51,020 bases of DNA from an uncultured SAR324 cluster bacterium (GTDB lineage: Bacteria; SAR324; NAC60-12). The notes under the pieces were generated by a model, which had not been told where the DNA came from, did no database searches, and was given only the letters and a program-made list of their open reading frames with translations. Location: positions 1 through 51,020 of the forward strand of contig CACERX010000005.1 of NCBI GenBank assembly GCA_902562015.1, read 5' to 3'. Positions 1-7,765 of this stretch are shown piece by piece. A program made the position numbers and the translations under genes. Numbering within the stretch: position 1 is the first letter of the stretch; every line of letters begins with the position of its first letter.

Positions 1-642
1 GAGAATCAGATGTCCTTGACTAGCAGATCCATACTGGTAAGCATCTATTACGGCAATAGGTTTCATTTGGAAACCTCCACGGCCAATTATAATCACTGTC
101 AGTACAATTAATATGAAACTTAAAACTGATCTGTGACCTTTAGGATTCCATTTATTTGTTTTTTTTAGAAAATGAGGATAAATAAAACAACTAACGAATA
201 TTATGATAATGATAGGTAAAAGATTGGTAGAAGCTTCGGTTAACAAGTATTTTGAATCATTAAGTAGAAATAGTAACTCATTCGTGATGTGCCTTTTTAC
301 GTAACTGAAATACAAATAGTCTGAAGTAAGGAAAACGATCACTGCAACCAACTCAAGGTATATCAAGCTTACAATAAAACCTCGGTAAAGCTTAATGCCA
401 GTAATCTTTAATGGAAAAATTAGAAAAACAATTGGAATGAAAAGCAGTACAGAAATAGAAGCTAGATCAAAACGCAATCCGAGAAAAATACTCTCGAATA
501 ATTTGAGGTAATTAAGATTTTTAAATAAATCAGAATAGGAAAAATAAATTGATATCCTGAAAATTTGAAAAATAAAGATAAATATCAGGTATAATTTAAA
601 AACTTCCTTAAAAACAAATTTGATTTTTGTTATTTGATTCAA
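1..642 (-). CDS. LTA-synthase-type membrane sulfatase/phosphotransferase, N-terminal part (runs off the window)
   Basis: The minus strand is open from about 690 down to base 1, with no ATG near its beginning; the TTG at 642-640 is the best available start. The product begins with a short basic segment, then hydrophobic helices. The segment GLRFDLASISVLLFIP is typical of the membrane part of the LtaS/OpgB/phosphoethanolamine-transferase sulfatase superfamily. Further on come VKRHITNELLFLLND and RGGFQMKPIAVIDAY, the latter matching the conserved stretch that precedes the extracytoplasmic sulfatase domain. The catalytic domain itself lies outside the window. Family members transfer phosphoglycerol or phosphoethanolamine from phospholipids to surface glycans. 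It is divergent from a CDP-alcohol phosphotransferase, which suggests a joint role in envelope phospho-substituents (inference). The start codon is uncertain; no good ribosome-binding site was seen. Confidence 0.75.
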   Translation of the reverse strand, partial: MNQITKIKFVFKEVFKLYLIFIFIFQIFRISIYFSYSDLFKNLNYLKLFESIFLGLRFDLASISVLLFIPIVFLIFPLKITGIKLYRGFIVSLIYLELVAVIVFLTSDYLYFSYVKRHITNELLFLLNDSKYLLTEASTNLLPIIIIIFVSCFIYPHFLKKTNKWNPKGHRSVLSFILIVLTVIIIGRGGFQMKPIAVIDAYQYGSASQGHLIL

Positions 643-659
643 TTTTATAGTAAACGTTG

Positions 660-1652
660 ATGATTCCTTATCAGTACAGATGTATAGATGATTCTATTTT
701 GCTACCGTTCTTGAAAAAATATGTATTTTCAGTTCTTCATCACAGTATACCTTATGGTGTCCCTGCCAACTATTTAACTTTAGTATCAATAATAGTAATT
801 TGGTCATGTTTTTTACATATCATAGGTGTCAGTAATCCTGATGATGTAGACATAATTATAGTTTTTTTTGCAATAACCATCTATGTTATTTTTGACCATT
901 TTGATGGACTGCAGGCAAAAAGAACTGGGACGGGGTCTCCCCTTGGCGAAATTTTAGATCACTACAGTGATGTCTTCAACGGATCCATTATACTGTACCT
1001 TTTTTTTCGAATACTCCAAATCGAACTTAGCTGGATTTTTTATTTAGTCATTTGGGTCAACCTTGTTGCATTTACCATAACCTATCTGGAGCAGGGTATA
1101 AGAAAGGAATTATATTTTGGAAAAATAGGATCTCTAGAAGGAGTGTCCCTGATTCTAATTATTCTTGGTAGTATAATGACATCTCATGGAAAAAATTTTT
1201 GGTTAGGTAATACGTTATTTACTATCCCCCTTCATGTCTTTTTAGTAATCGGTTTAATTTTGGGTGTGGTTTTTACAGTTGTAGGATGCATAAGACGTTT
1301 GCAACTCATACCTAAAATTTTTATCCATTATTTCATAACAGGGGCTTTACTTTGTTTCATTTGTTTTTATTATAAAATAAGTTGGTATGTATCCTTCCTG
1401 GTTATAAATGTCTATTCAGCTGATCTCATACTAAAATCTATGAAATTCCATCTTCTTGATGCAGAGATTCCTAAACCAGACCTAACTGTTTATATGCTCT
1501 TCTTATACCTTATTTTTCAGAATTTTCTCGAATACGAAATACAGATTGGTTTTATAGTATATGGATTGGCAGTTACTACTAAATTACTATGGGAAATATG
1601 CAAAATATTTTATAAATTGCGAACTTATTGGGTTTGGTGGAATATGGTGTAA
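660..1652 (+). CDS. CDP-alcohol phosphotransferase, choline/ethanolamine-phosphotransferase-like
   Basis: About 330 residues, mostly transmembrane helices. The signature D-G-x2-A-R-x8-G-x3-D-x3-D is present at about residues 82-104 as DGLQAKRTGTGSPLGEILDH followed by YSD, with Lys in place of the usual Arg. The order of residues and the N-terminal YQYRCIDDSIL resemble eukaryotic choline/ethanolamine phosphotransferases more than the short bacterial PgsA or PssA. Such enzymes use Mg2+ to move a phospho-alcohol from a CDP-alcohol to a lipid acceptor in the membrane. A TTG at 657 precedes the ATG at 660; the ATG is preferred. The divergent LtaS-like gene starts only 17 bases away. The acceptor and head group cannot be read from sequence. 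Confidence 0.8.
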   Translation: MIPYQYRCIDDSILLPFLKKYVFSVLHHSIPYGVPANYLTLVSIIVIWSCFLHIIGVSNPDDVDIIIVFFAITIYVIFDHFDGLQAKRTGTGSPLGEILDHYSDVFNGSIILYLFFRILQIELSWIFYLVIWVNLVAFTITYLEQGIRKELYFGKIGSLEGVSLILIILGSIMTSHGKNFWLGNTLFTIPLHVFLVIGLILGVVFTVVGCIRRLQLIPKIFIHYFITGALLCFICFYYKISWYVSFLVINVYSADLILKSMKFHLLDAEIPKPDLTVYMLFLYLIFQNFLEYEIQIGFIVYGLAVTTKLLWEICKIFYKLRTYWVWWNMV

Positions 1653-1817
1653 AAAATAGTTCGGAAAAGAATTGATGATATGGGATACTTTGTCTGATAT
1701 TAATATGTTTACAAAAAATCATTTGTTAGATTTTTCTGTTTATTTACTACAGCACGTAATTAAATTATATTATCCCATTGTAAAACATTTTCAAATTAGA
1801 GTCATTTAAGAATTGCG

Positions 1818-1846
1818 TTGACTGATTAACATTTTCAGGTTAAATT
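1818..1846 (+). promoter_or_regulatory. Sigma-70-type promoter for rplY
   Basis: TTGACT (1818-1823) is followed by a 17-base spacer and TAAATT (1841-1846), about 45 bases before the rplY start. The rest of the 239-base gap after the phosphotransferase gene shows no gene. Called by eye only. Confidence 0.5.
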
Positions 1847-1891
1847 TAACGATTAATCTTTTTACTAACCCATCTATTTGATGGAAAAAGC

Positions 1892-2578
1892 ATGGTACAA
1901 AACCAATTAGTCGCCAACATACGAAAAGACATAGGAAAATCCGCTAACCACAAATTACGCCAAGCAGGTAAAATTCCTGCTACGCTGTATGGACAACGTG
2001 GTAATATACTGCTTGAAATGGCTGAGGAATCAACACGACATATACTTGAAAAAATGTCAGGTATGCATGAAATGGTTCCAATCACTGTAACTGATCCTTC
2101 AAATCAGGAAAACTGGACTGCCAGGGTTTTACTCAGGGAAGTTCAGAAACATCCATATAAACATAAGCTTATACATCTTGATTTTTGGGAACTTCCTGAA
2201 ACAAAACAACAAGTTGTACGTGTACCTTTGGATGTGACTGGAGAATCTCCAGGAGTTAAAAGTGGAGGGGTTCTTCAGATGGTAGTAAGGGAAATCCCCG
2301 TAAGCTGTCTTCCTGCTGATATCCCATCTAATCTTGTTGTCGATGTCTCTAATCTTGAAATTGGTGACTCTATAAAAATTCAAGAAGTTGACTTACCTGA
2401 AAAAGTTTCTCTTAGCAGCGATGAAAATTATGCCATAATTTCAATTGTGGGACGTGCTCCAGAAGAGGAAGAAGTTGAAGAAATTGTAGATGAGGAAGGA
2501 GCAGAGGGAGATGAAGAAAAAGTAGAAGTAACTGAAAAAGAAAGTGAGGAAGATAGCGAAGAAAAGGAAACAAAATAG
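1892..2578 (+). CDS. rplY: 50S ribosomal protein L25 (general stress protein CTC form)
   Basis: 228 residues. The N-terminal L25 domain (about 1-95) contains KSANHKLRQAGKIPATLYG, and the TL5/CTC beta domain follows (about 100-185: PLDVTGESPGVKSGGVLQMV). L25 binds 5S rRNA in the large subunit. From about residue 190 the chain becomes a strongly acidic Glu-rich tail of about 40 residues ending EKESEEDSEEKETK. Tails of this kind occur in some CTC-type L25 proteins, and here three more ribosomal proteins nearby also have tails. It is followed after 44 bases by pth, the usual rplY-pth pairing. The ATG at 1892 has a weak upstream GGAAAAAG. Confidence 0.95.
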   Translation: MVQNQLVANIRKDIGKSANHKLRQAGKIPATLYGQRGNILLEMAEESTRHILEKMSGMHEMVPITVTDPSNQENWTARVLLREVQKHPYKHKLIHLDFWELPETKQQVVRVPLDVTGESPGVKSGGVLQMVVREIPVSCLPADIPSNLVVDVSNLEIGDSIKIQEVDLPEKVSLSSDENYAIISIVGRAPEEEEVEEIVDEEGAEGDEEKVEVTEKESEEDSEEKETK

Positions 2579-2622
2579 TGAGCGTAAATATATAAAGTTC
2601 TGAAAAAAGTAAAAGGTGGGTC

Positions 2623-3183
2623 ATGAAACTGGTGGCCGGCTTGGGTAACCCAGGCAGGGAGTATGAAGATACACCACATAATGTTGGGTTTCAGGTTGTA
2701 GATTTTCTTATAGAACATTTGGGAATCTCCGATTTCAAATCAAAGTTCCGGAGTGTAATAAGCAGTGCAGTAGTCAGTGGTGAGTCTTGTCTTTTCGTAA
2801 AACCTCAGACTTATATGAACAAAAGTGGTGAGGCTGTCGCTGATGTTGCAAAATTTTATAAAATTCCATTAGAAAAAATTGTAATCATTTCTGATGATAT
2901 TGATCTTCCACCAGGTAAAGTGCGTTTTAGGGATGAAGGTGGCCATGGGGGACATAATGGTTTACGTTCAATAATAGAATCACTGGGTAATGGGAATTTT
3001 CATAGAATAAGGTTTGGTGTAGGAAGACCGACAGATAAAGAAAATGTAGTAGGTCACGTACTTGGTCGTTGGTCTGAAACAGAGAAAAGATTAACAAGAA
3101 GTGCTTTTAATCTTGCTCTTAAAGAAATTGAGAAGTTCCTAGAAACCTCTCAATTTCAGAACGTTTCTTTTTCAGTTACATAA
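2623..3183 (+). CDS. pth: Peptidyl-tRNA hydrolase
   Basis: 186 residues, normal for the family. It recycles tRNA by cleaving the ester bond of peptidyl-tRNA released by stalled ribosomes in the cytoplasm. Conserved features are GLGNPGREYEDTPHNVGF, which holds the substrate Asn and the catalytic His, then KPQTYMNKSG, the catalytic Asp in SDDIDLPPGKVRFR, and GGHGGHNGLRSI. The start at 2623 is supported by AGGTGGG six bases upstream. It lies between rplY and ychF in the common bacterial order rplY-pth-ychF and is probably co-transcribed with them. Confidence 0.96.
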   Translation: MKLVAGLGNPGREYEDTPHNVGFQVVDFLIEHLGISDFKSKFRSVISSAVVSGESCLFVKPQTYMNKSGEAVADVAKFYKIPLEKIVIISDDIDLPPGKVRFRDEGGHGGHNGLRSIIESLGNGNFHRIRFGVGRPTDKENVVGHVLGRWSETEKRLTRSAFNLALKEIEKFLETSQFQNVSFSVT

Positions 3184-3239
3184 CCCAATTGAATAACTGC
3201 AAAATCATAAATTTAATAATTTGAGTTTTTACTGGGGTC

Positions 3240-4331
3240 ATGTCTTTAGGGGTAGGGATTGTCGGTTTACCAAATGTTGGGAAGTCTACACTTTTCAGTG
3301 CATTGACTAAACTTAAGGTGGATGCTGAAAATTACCCTTTTTGCACAATTGACCCTAATTTTGGTATTGTTAAGCTGAATGATCCACGTGTAACTAGACT
3401 CGCAGAAATTATCAATCCTGAAAGAGTTGTACCAGCAACTTTAAAAGTTGTAGATATAGCGGGACTAGTTAAAGGTGCAAGCAAAGGAGAGGGACTGGGG
3501 AATCAGTTTTTGAGTAATATTAGAGAAGTAGATGCAATTGCGCATGTAGTAAGGTGTTTTGAGGATCATGGTGTAGCACATGTTGAAAAAAAACATGATC
3601 CAGTTGGGGATGTTATTCTTATAAATACAGAACTAATTTTGGCAGATCTGGAACAGGTTGAGCGCAAAGTTGACAAGCTTCAAAAACAGATAAAAAGTGA
3701 CCGTGATTTAGGAAAAGAGCTGTCTGTTTTTGAAAAGATAAGAGGTCATTTGGAAGGAGGTAATCCTGCAATTAGCGCAGATCTGGATACAGATGAGAAA
3801 TTTATAATTGATGAATTGAATTTACTCTCAATTAAGCCATACATTTATATTGCAAATGTTTCTGAAGATCAGTTGAAAAAAACATCAGATCATGAAAAAC
3901 AATTACGCAAATTTGCATACCAAGAGGGAGTAGAAGTTATCCCGATTTGTGCAAAATTTGAGTCAGAATTGACAGAAATGGACGAAGAAGAATCAGATTA
4001 TTTTATGGATGAACTCGGAATTGAAGGTAGCGGGATTGAACAACTTACCAATTCTGGATACAAGATGCTCGAACAGATAACTTATTTTACAGCAGGGAAA
4101 AATGAAGTAAGAGCATGGGAAATTCGGAAAGGATCTACTGCTCCGGAAGCTGCAGGAAAAATACATACTGATTTTGAAAAAGGTTTTATAAGAGCAGAAG
4201 TGTTTCATTTTGACGACATTGACCTTCTAGGATCAGAGTCCTCTGTAAAGGAATCTGGACGTTGGCGTCTTGAAGGACGAGATTATGTGGTTAATGATGG
4301 TGATATTATGCATTTCCGTTTCAGCAATTAA
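3240..4331 (+). CDS. ychF: Redox-responsive ATPase/GTPase YchF (Obg family)
   Basis: 363 residues, full length for YchF/OLA1. The P-loop GLPNVGKSTLFSALT is at residues 9-23. The switch region is DIAGLVKGASKGEGLGNQFL, and a coiled-coil insertion spans about 130-170. The C-terminal TGS-like domain contains GKNEVRAWEIRKGSTAPEAAG and FIRAEVFHFDD. YchF hydrolyses ATP and associates with ribosomes; in Escherichia coli it modulates translation initiation and oxidative-stress responses. The pth-ychF adjacency is common. The ATG follows a TGGGG that is unusually close to the start. Confidence 0.96.
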   Translation: MSLGVGIVGLPNVGKSTLFSALTKLKVDAENYPFCTIDPNFGIVKLNDPRVTRLAEIINPERVVPATLKVVDIAGLVKGASKGEGLGNQFLSNIREVDAIAHVVRCFEDHGVAHVEKKHDPVGDVILINTELILADLEQVERKVDKLQKQIKSDRDLGKELSVFEKIRGHLEGGNPAISADLDTDEKFIIDELNLLSIKPYIYIANVSEDQLKKTSDHEKQLRKFAYQEGVEVIPICAKFESELTEMDEEESDYFMDELGIEGSGIEQLTNSGYKMLEQITYFTAGKNEVRAWEIRKGSTAPEAAGKIHTDFEKGFIRAEVFHFDDIDLLGSESSVKESGRWRLEGRDYVVNDGDIMHFRFSN

Positions 4332-4382
4332 ACTTTAACAACGGAATTTATTGATACAAAGAAGTAACTTTAATATTTCCCT

Positions 4383-4398
4383 GTTCACCTTTGTGAAC
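4383..4398 (+). promoter_or_regulatory. Hairpin in the rpsF leader
   Basis: GTTCAC-CTTT-GTGAAC is a perfect 6-base stem with a 4-base loop, about 35 bases before rpsF. In many bacteria the rpsF leader binds the S6:S18 complex for autoregulation through a hairpin with an unpaired CCG. A CCG occurs at 4418-4420, but I could not fold the full known motif. A weak TTGATA at 4351-4356 may be the -35 of an rpsF promoter. Confidence 0.35.
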
Positions 4399-4432
4399 TT
4401 AGTGGCACAACATTAATCCGAAAGGAAGATAA

Positions 4433-4960
4433 ATGACGGGATTTGAACTTGTATTCATTACAGATCCGGCACTTAACGATAAGGATCTTGAATCGTTACA
4501 AAAAAACATTAAAATGAGCCTATCCAAATCGAAGGGTAAACTCGTCCATGAATATGTATGGGGACGCAGAAGATTAGCGTATGAAATTGAGGGTAATGAT
4601 TTTGGTGTTTATCACACATGGTACTTCACGGGGAGTGGTAAAACAGTTGATGAACTACAACGACAATTTGGATATTCAGATAATGTTTTACGGCATCAGA
4701 TTGTTAAAGTAGAAGATCTTGATACAGAAGCAGTATTTATGCAAAACTTAATTCCTCCAAAAGAGGAAAGGATTGAAAAAGAATCTTCCGAAGAAATTCT
4801 TCAGCAGGGTCAGGAGACTGAAAAAAATATTTCGGCAAATTCTGATAATAAAGAGTTAGTTGAAGAAGAAAAAATAGAATCTGAAAGGCAATCAGAATCA
4901 GACAAAAAAGAATCTGGGAATAGTGCCCAAGAAGATGATTCAGATTCCTCAGAAGTATAA
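4433..4960 (+). CDS. rpsF: 30S ribosomal protein S6 with long acidic C-terminal tail
   Basis: 175 residues against about 95-135 in most bacteria. The S6 fold covers about residues 1-105: YELV-like start FELVFITDPAL, VHEYVWGRRRLAYEIEG, and the end of the fold at VLRHQIVKVED. After it comes a tail of about 65 residues rich in Glu, Ser, Lys and Gln, ending QEDDSDSSEV. S6 binds 16S rRNA together with S18 in the small-subunit platform. AAGGAAG lies seven bases before the ATG. The operon continues with rpsR and rplI, the classical order, although rpsR is 59 bases away rather than tightly coupled. Confidence 0.94.
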   Translation: MTGFELVFITDPALNDKDLESLQKNIKMSLSKSKGKLVHEYVWGRRRLAYEIEGNDFGVYHTWYFTGSGKTVDELQRQFGYSDNVLRHQIVKVEDLDTEAVFMQNLIPPKEERIEKESSEEILQQGQETEKNISANSDNKELVEEEKIESERQSESDKKESGNSAQEDDSDSSEV

Positions 4961-5019
4961 TTTAAATGAATTCGAATTTCCTACTTATTCCTTTATTAAG
5001 CACTTAATAAATTATATTC

Positions 5020-5412
5020 ATGCAGAAAAAAAGAAGAAGACCTCATTTAAGGAGAAAACGTATCCCTACAAGCATTTTGTTGCGGAGCAAAAGGAAATTA
5101 TGCCCTTTTAAAGAAGCTGGTATTGATAGGATCGATTACAAAGATGTGGAATTACTTAAAGAATATGTAACTCAAGGAGGAAAAATTATACCAAGTAGGA
5201 TTTCTGGAGTCTGTTCCTCAAATCAAAGAAAGTTAAAAATCGCTGTCCGACGTGCAAGAAATATTGCACTGCTATCGCCAATGAAGGGATATGTACCTCA
5301 ACAATCGAATACAGATCGAAGATTTTCATTAAGAAATACTTCAATAGCTGAAGCAAGAAATGAAGATGATACTACTCCTGAAAATCAAGAAAGTATAAAC
5401 ATCCAAACGTAA
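5020..5412 (+). CDS. rpsR: 30S ribosomal protein S18
   Basis: 130 residues, longer than the usual 75-90. The S18 core is residues 27-95: LCPFKEAGIDRIDYKDVELL, then GGKIIPSRISG and KLKIAVRRARNIALLS. The N-terminal 25 residues are very basic (KKRRRPHLRRKR) and the C-terminal 35 are polar and acidic. S18 pairs with S6 in the 30S platform. The ATG at 5020 has no recognisable Shine-Dalgarno sequence: the preceding bases are AT-rich. A good AAGGAG occurs inside the gene at about 5050 with no start codon at the right distance, so the start remains at 5020. Confidence 0.93.
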   Translation: MQKKRRRPHLRRKRIPTSILLRSKRKLCPFKEAGIDRIDYKDVELLKEYVTQGGKIIPSRISGVCSSNQRKLKIAVRRARNIALLSPMKGYVPQQSNTDRRFSLRNTSIAEARNEDDTTPENQESINIQT

Positions 5413-5421
5413 GGGGAAATT

Positions 5422-6063
5422 GTGAAAATAATATTAACTCAGGATGTGGAAAATTTAGGATCTTTAGGTGACACAGTTGATGTAAAGCCAGGTTATGGAA
5501 GAAATTATCTTATACCTAAGGGAGTTGCACTATTGGCGACAGGGAAAGCTTCAAAAGAATTGCGGCATCGCCTAAAACACCTTGAAAAACTGCGTGAAGG
5601 AGAAATTGCACTTGCTTTAGAACAAGCGGAGAAACTTAAAGCACTTAAACTTGAAGTAACCAGAAAAGCTGTGCCTGGAGGGAGACTATTTGGTTCTGTA
5701 ACGAATAAAGATCTAAACTTATTACTTAAAGAAAATAATTTTGAATTAAATCGGAGAGCTATTCAATTGCATTCTCCAATTAGGGAAACTGGTATGCACC
5801 AATTTTCCGTACGGATACATTCAGAAATAACTGTTCCCATGAAAGTTAAGGTGAATGGAGAGATAGGAGACCTTCCTATTAAAAAAGAATCAGAAGATTT
5901 AAAAAAAGAACAAAATAATTCTGATAATGAAAATGCAAATTTTCAGGCAGACCAAAATAATTTAGAACAGGAACCTGAAACTTTACAAACAGAACAAAAT
6001 GATGTTGAAAAGGATCTTGAAAAAAAAGAAACTGTAATCAGTCAAAAAAATTCTGAGGGATAA
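5422..6063 (+). CDS. rplI: 50S ribosomal protein L9 with extended C-terminal tail
   Basis: 213 residues; typical L9 is about 148. The N-terminal domain has the signature LTQDVENLGSLGDTVDVKPG and YGRNYLIPKGVALLAT. A long central helix and the C-terminal domain (to about residue 150, IHSEITVPMKVKVNGEIG) follow. The last 60 residues are a low-complexity Glu/Asn/Gln/Lys tail with loosely repeated EQNN/DQNN/EQND units. L9 binds 23S rRNA and limits frameshifting. A GTG start at 5422 is preceded by AAGGGG. It is nine bases downstream of rpsR, so the two are almost certainly one transcript. Confidence 0.95.
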   Translation: MKIILTQDVENLGSLGDTVDVKPGYGRNYLIPKGVALLATGKASKELRHRLKHLEKLREGEIALALEQAEKLKALKLEVTRKAVPGGRLFGSVTNKDLNLLLKENNFELNRRAIQLHSPIRETGMHQFSVRIHSEITVPMKVKVNGEIGDLPIKKESEDLKKEQNNSDNENANFQADQNNLEQEPETLQTEQNDVEKDLEKKETVISQKNSEG

Positions 6064-6179
6064 CTCCCTTGCTTTAGGGGCTGGATATAAAAGTGAATTC
6101 TGAGCTTTTAACTTAGGTGTCAGATTTAATACTTCCTTTTTCCTGACTCTTGGGGCCTTTCTCCAAACCCGGAGTGCCA

Positions 6180-7604
6180 ATGATTTCATCCAATATAAAA
6201 TCGGGAACAATTACTAAATCTGATCATTCAAAAAGGTCACGACCACAAACCATTGATCTTGGAGATATTCTTCCTCATGACAAGATGGCTGAGCAAGCTA
6301 TTTTGGGAGCAATAATTATCCAGAACACAATCCTTCCACAAATTCTTGATATAATTAATACTGAGGATTTCTTTTCTCCTGCTAATCAGTATATCTTTTC
6401 AGCAATGCAGGAAATGGCTTCAGAGGAACCTCCTGTTCCTATTGATGAACTTACATTGTTACGTCAGCTCGAATTTAGACAGCAACTTGAGCAAACTGGA
6501 GGTGTAGAGTATTTAAATGAACTGTCCCAAAAAACACCTGTTGCAGAAAATGCAGAGTTTTATGCTCATATTGTTAGAGAAAAGGGACAACTTCGTGAAA
6601 TAATTCTCACAGCTCATGAAGTTGCAAAGCGAGGACAAGAAGGAACGACAGACAACATTACCGAATTCATCGACGAGGCCACTGATCGATTACGATCTAT
6701 CGATTCACGTACTCGTCTGAGAAGATACTCACATCTCAAAGAAGTTCTTGAGACAAATTTTGAACAGCTGGAAAAGATTAATGAATCTCCTGAAAATGTT
6801 ACCGGAGTGCCCACGGGTTTTACTGAACTGGATGAAATGACACGTGGATTCCAAAATGGCGATTTAATTATTATTGCAGCTCGTCCTTCCATGGGTAAAA
6901 CTGCCTTGGCAATTAATATGGCGTTATATGCTGCAGGACATGCTCATATCCCTTCTCTTTTTTTCAGTCTAGAAATGCCTAAAGAACATATTGCTATGCG
7001 CCTTATCTGCAGTGAAGCAAAAATAAATAGTAGTAAATTGCTGATAGGAGATCTTAATCAGCAAGACTGGGATAAACTTATGGAAGGCACTACTCGTATG
7101 ATGGAAGCACCATTACTGATTGATGATCGCTCTGCCATCAATCCAAATTATGTTAGACAGGTAATCCGACAGGCAAAAAATGAATATCCTTCTCTTGGTC
7201 TCGTGGTATTGGATTATGTACAGCTTATGCAAAGTAATTTGAGGAATCCTTCACGGGAACAGGAAATAGCTGAAATATCTAGATCTATGAAAGCTTTGGC
7301 AAAAGAATTCTCCATACCTATGGTTGTTCTTTCGCAGCTGAACCGAAGCTTAGAAAGACGCACAGAAAAACGTCCTATGATGTCTGATTTAAGAGAATCA
7401 GGTGCTCTCGAACAGGATGCAGATTTAATATTCTTTATTTATCGTGATGAAGTTTACAACGAGGATTCTGAAGACAAGGGAATTGCTGAAATTAGTATAG
7501 CAAAACATCGAAACGGTGCGATTGGTACCAAAAGACTAGCTTTTATTGGCCAGTATACAAAATTTGCAAATCTTGCTTTAGGCCCAAATCAACCTTCATC
7601 TTAG
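6180..7604 (+). CDS. dnaB: Replicative DNA helicase
   Basis: About 474 residues. The N-terminal primase-binding domain (PHDKMAEQAILGAIIIQNT) is followed by the RecA-like core. Walker A is AARPSMGKTALAIN and the DnaB motif is LFFSLEMPKEHIAMRLI. Walker B is LGLVVLDYVQLM, with SQLNRSLERRTEKRPMMSDL and SGALEQDADLIFF after it. The hexamer unwinds DNA at the replication fork. An upstream in-frame TTG at 6150 has no ribosome-binding site, whereas ATG 6180 follows CGGAG by six bases and is preferred. Its position behind rpsF-rpsR-rplI is a widely conserved arrangement. No intein is present. Confidence 0.96.
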   Translation: MISSNIKSGTITKSDHSKRSRPQTIDLGDILPHDKMAEQAILGAIIIQNTILPQILDIINTEDFFSPANQYIFSAMQEMASEEPPVPIDELTLLRQLEFRQQLEQTGGVEYLNELSQKTPVAENAEFYAHIVREKGQLREIILTAHEVAKRGQEGTTDNITEFIDEATDRLRSIDSRTRLRRYSHLKEVLETNFEQLEKINESPENVTGVPTGFTELDEMTRGFQNGDLIIIAARPSMGKTALAINMALYAAGHAHIPSLFFSLEMPKEHIAMRLICSEAKINSSKLLIGDLNQQDWDKLMEGTTRMMEAPLLIDDRSAINPNYVRQVIRQAKNEYPSLGLVVLDYVQLMQSNLRNPSREQEIAEISRSMKALAKEFSIPMVVLSQLNRSLERRTEKRPMMSDLRESGALEQDADLIFFIYRDEVYNEDSEDKGIAEISIAKHRNGAIGTKRLAFIGQYTKFANLALGPNQPSS

Positions 7605-7765
7605 TATGTAGGAAAAGTTTTATGTTTCTATGAATTAAGAATAATGTTAAATCAGGTTTGTGCATAACCTAGAAAAAATTCAATTTTCTGCATCTTTCTG
7701 ATTGAATCCAAGTAACTAATCTTGATAGTAAATTCATTCTGTAGCTCTCTCCTGAAAAAAAGCTG

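Noticed and set aside
4923..5111. A 62-codon plus-strand frame across the rpsF-rpsR junction
   Set aside because: It overlaps the end of rpsF and the start of rpsR in another frame; both of those are secure genes.
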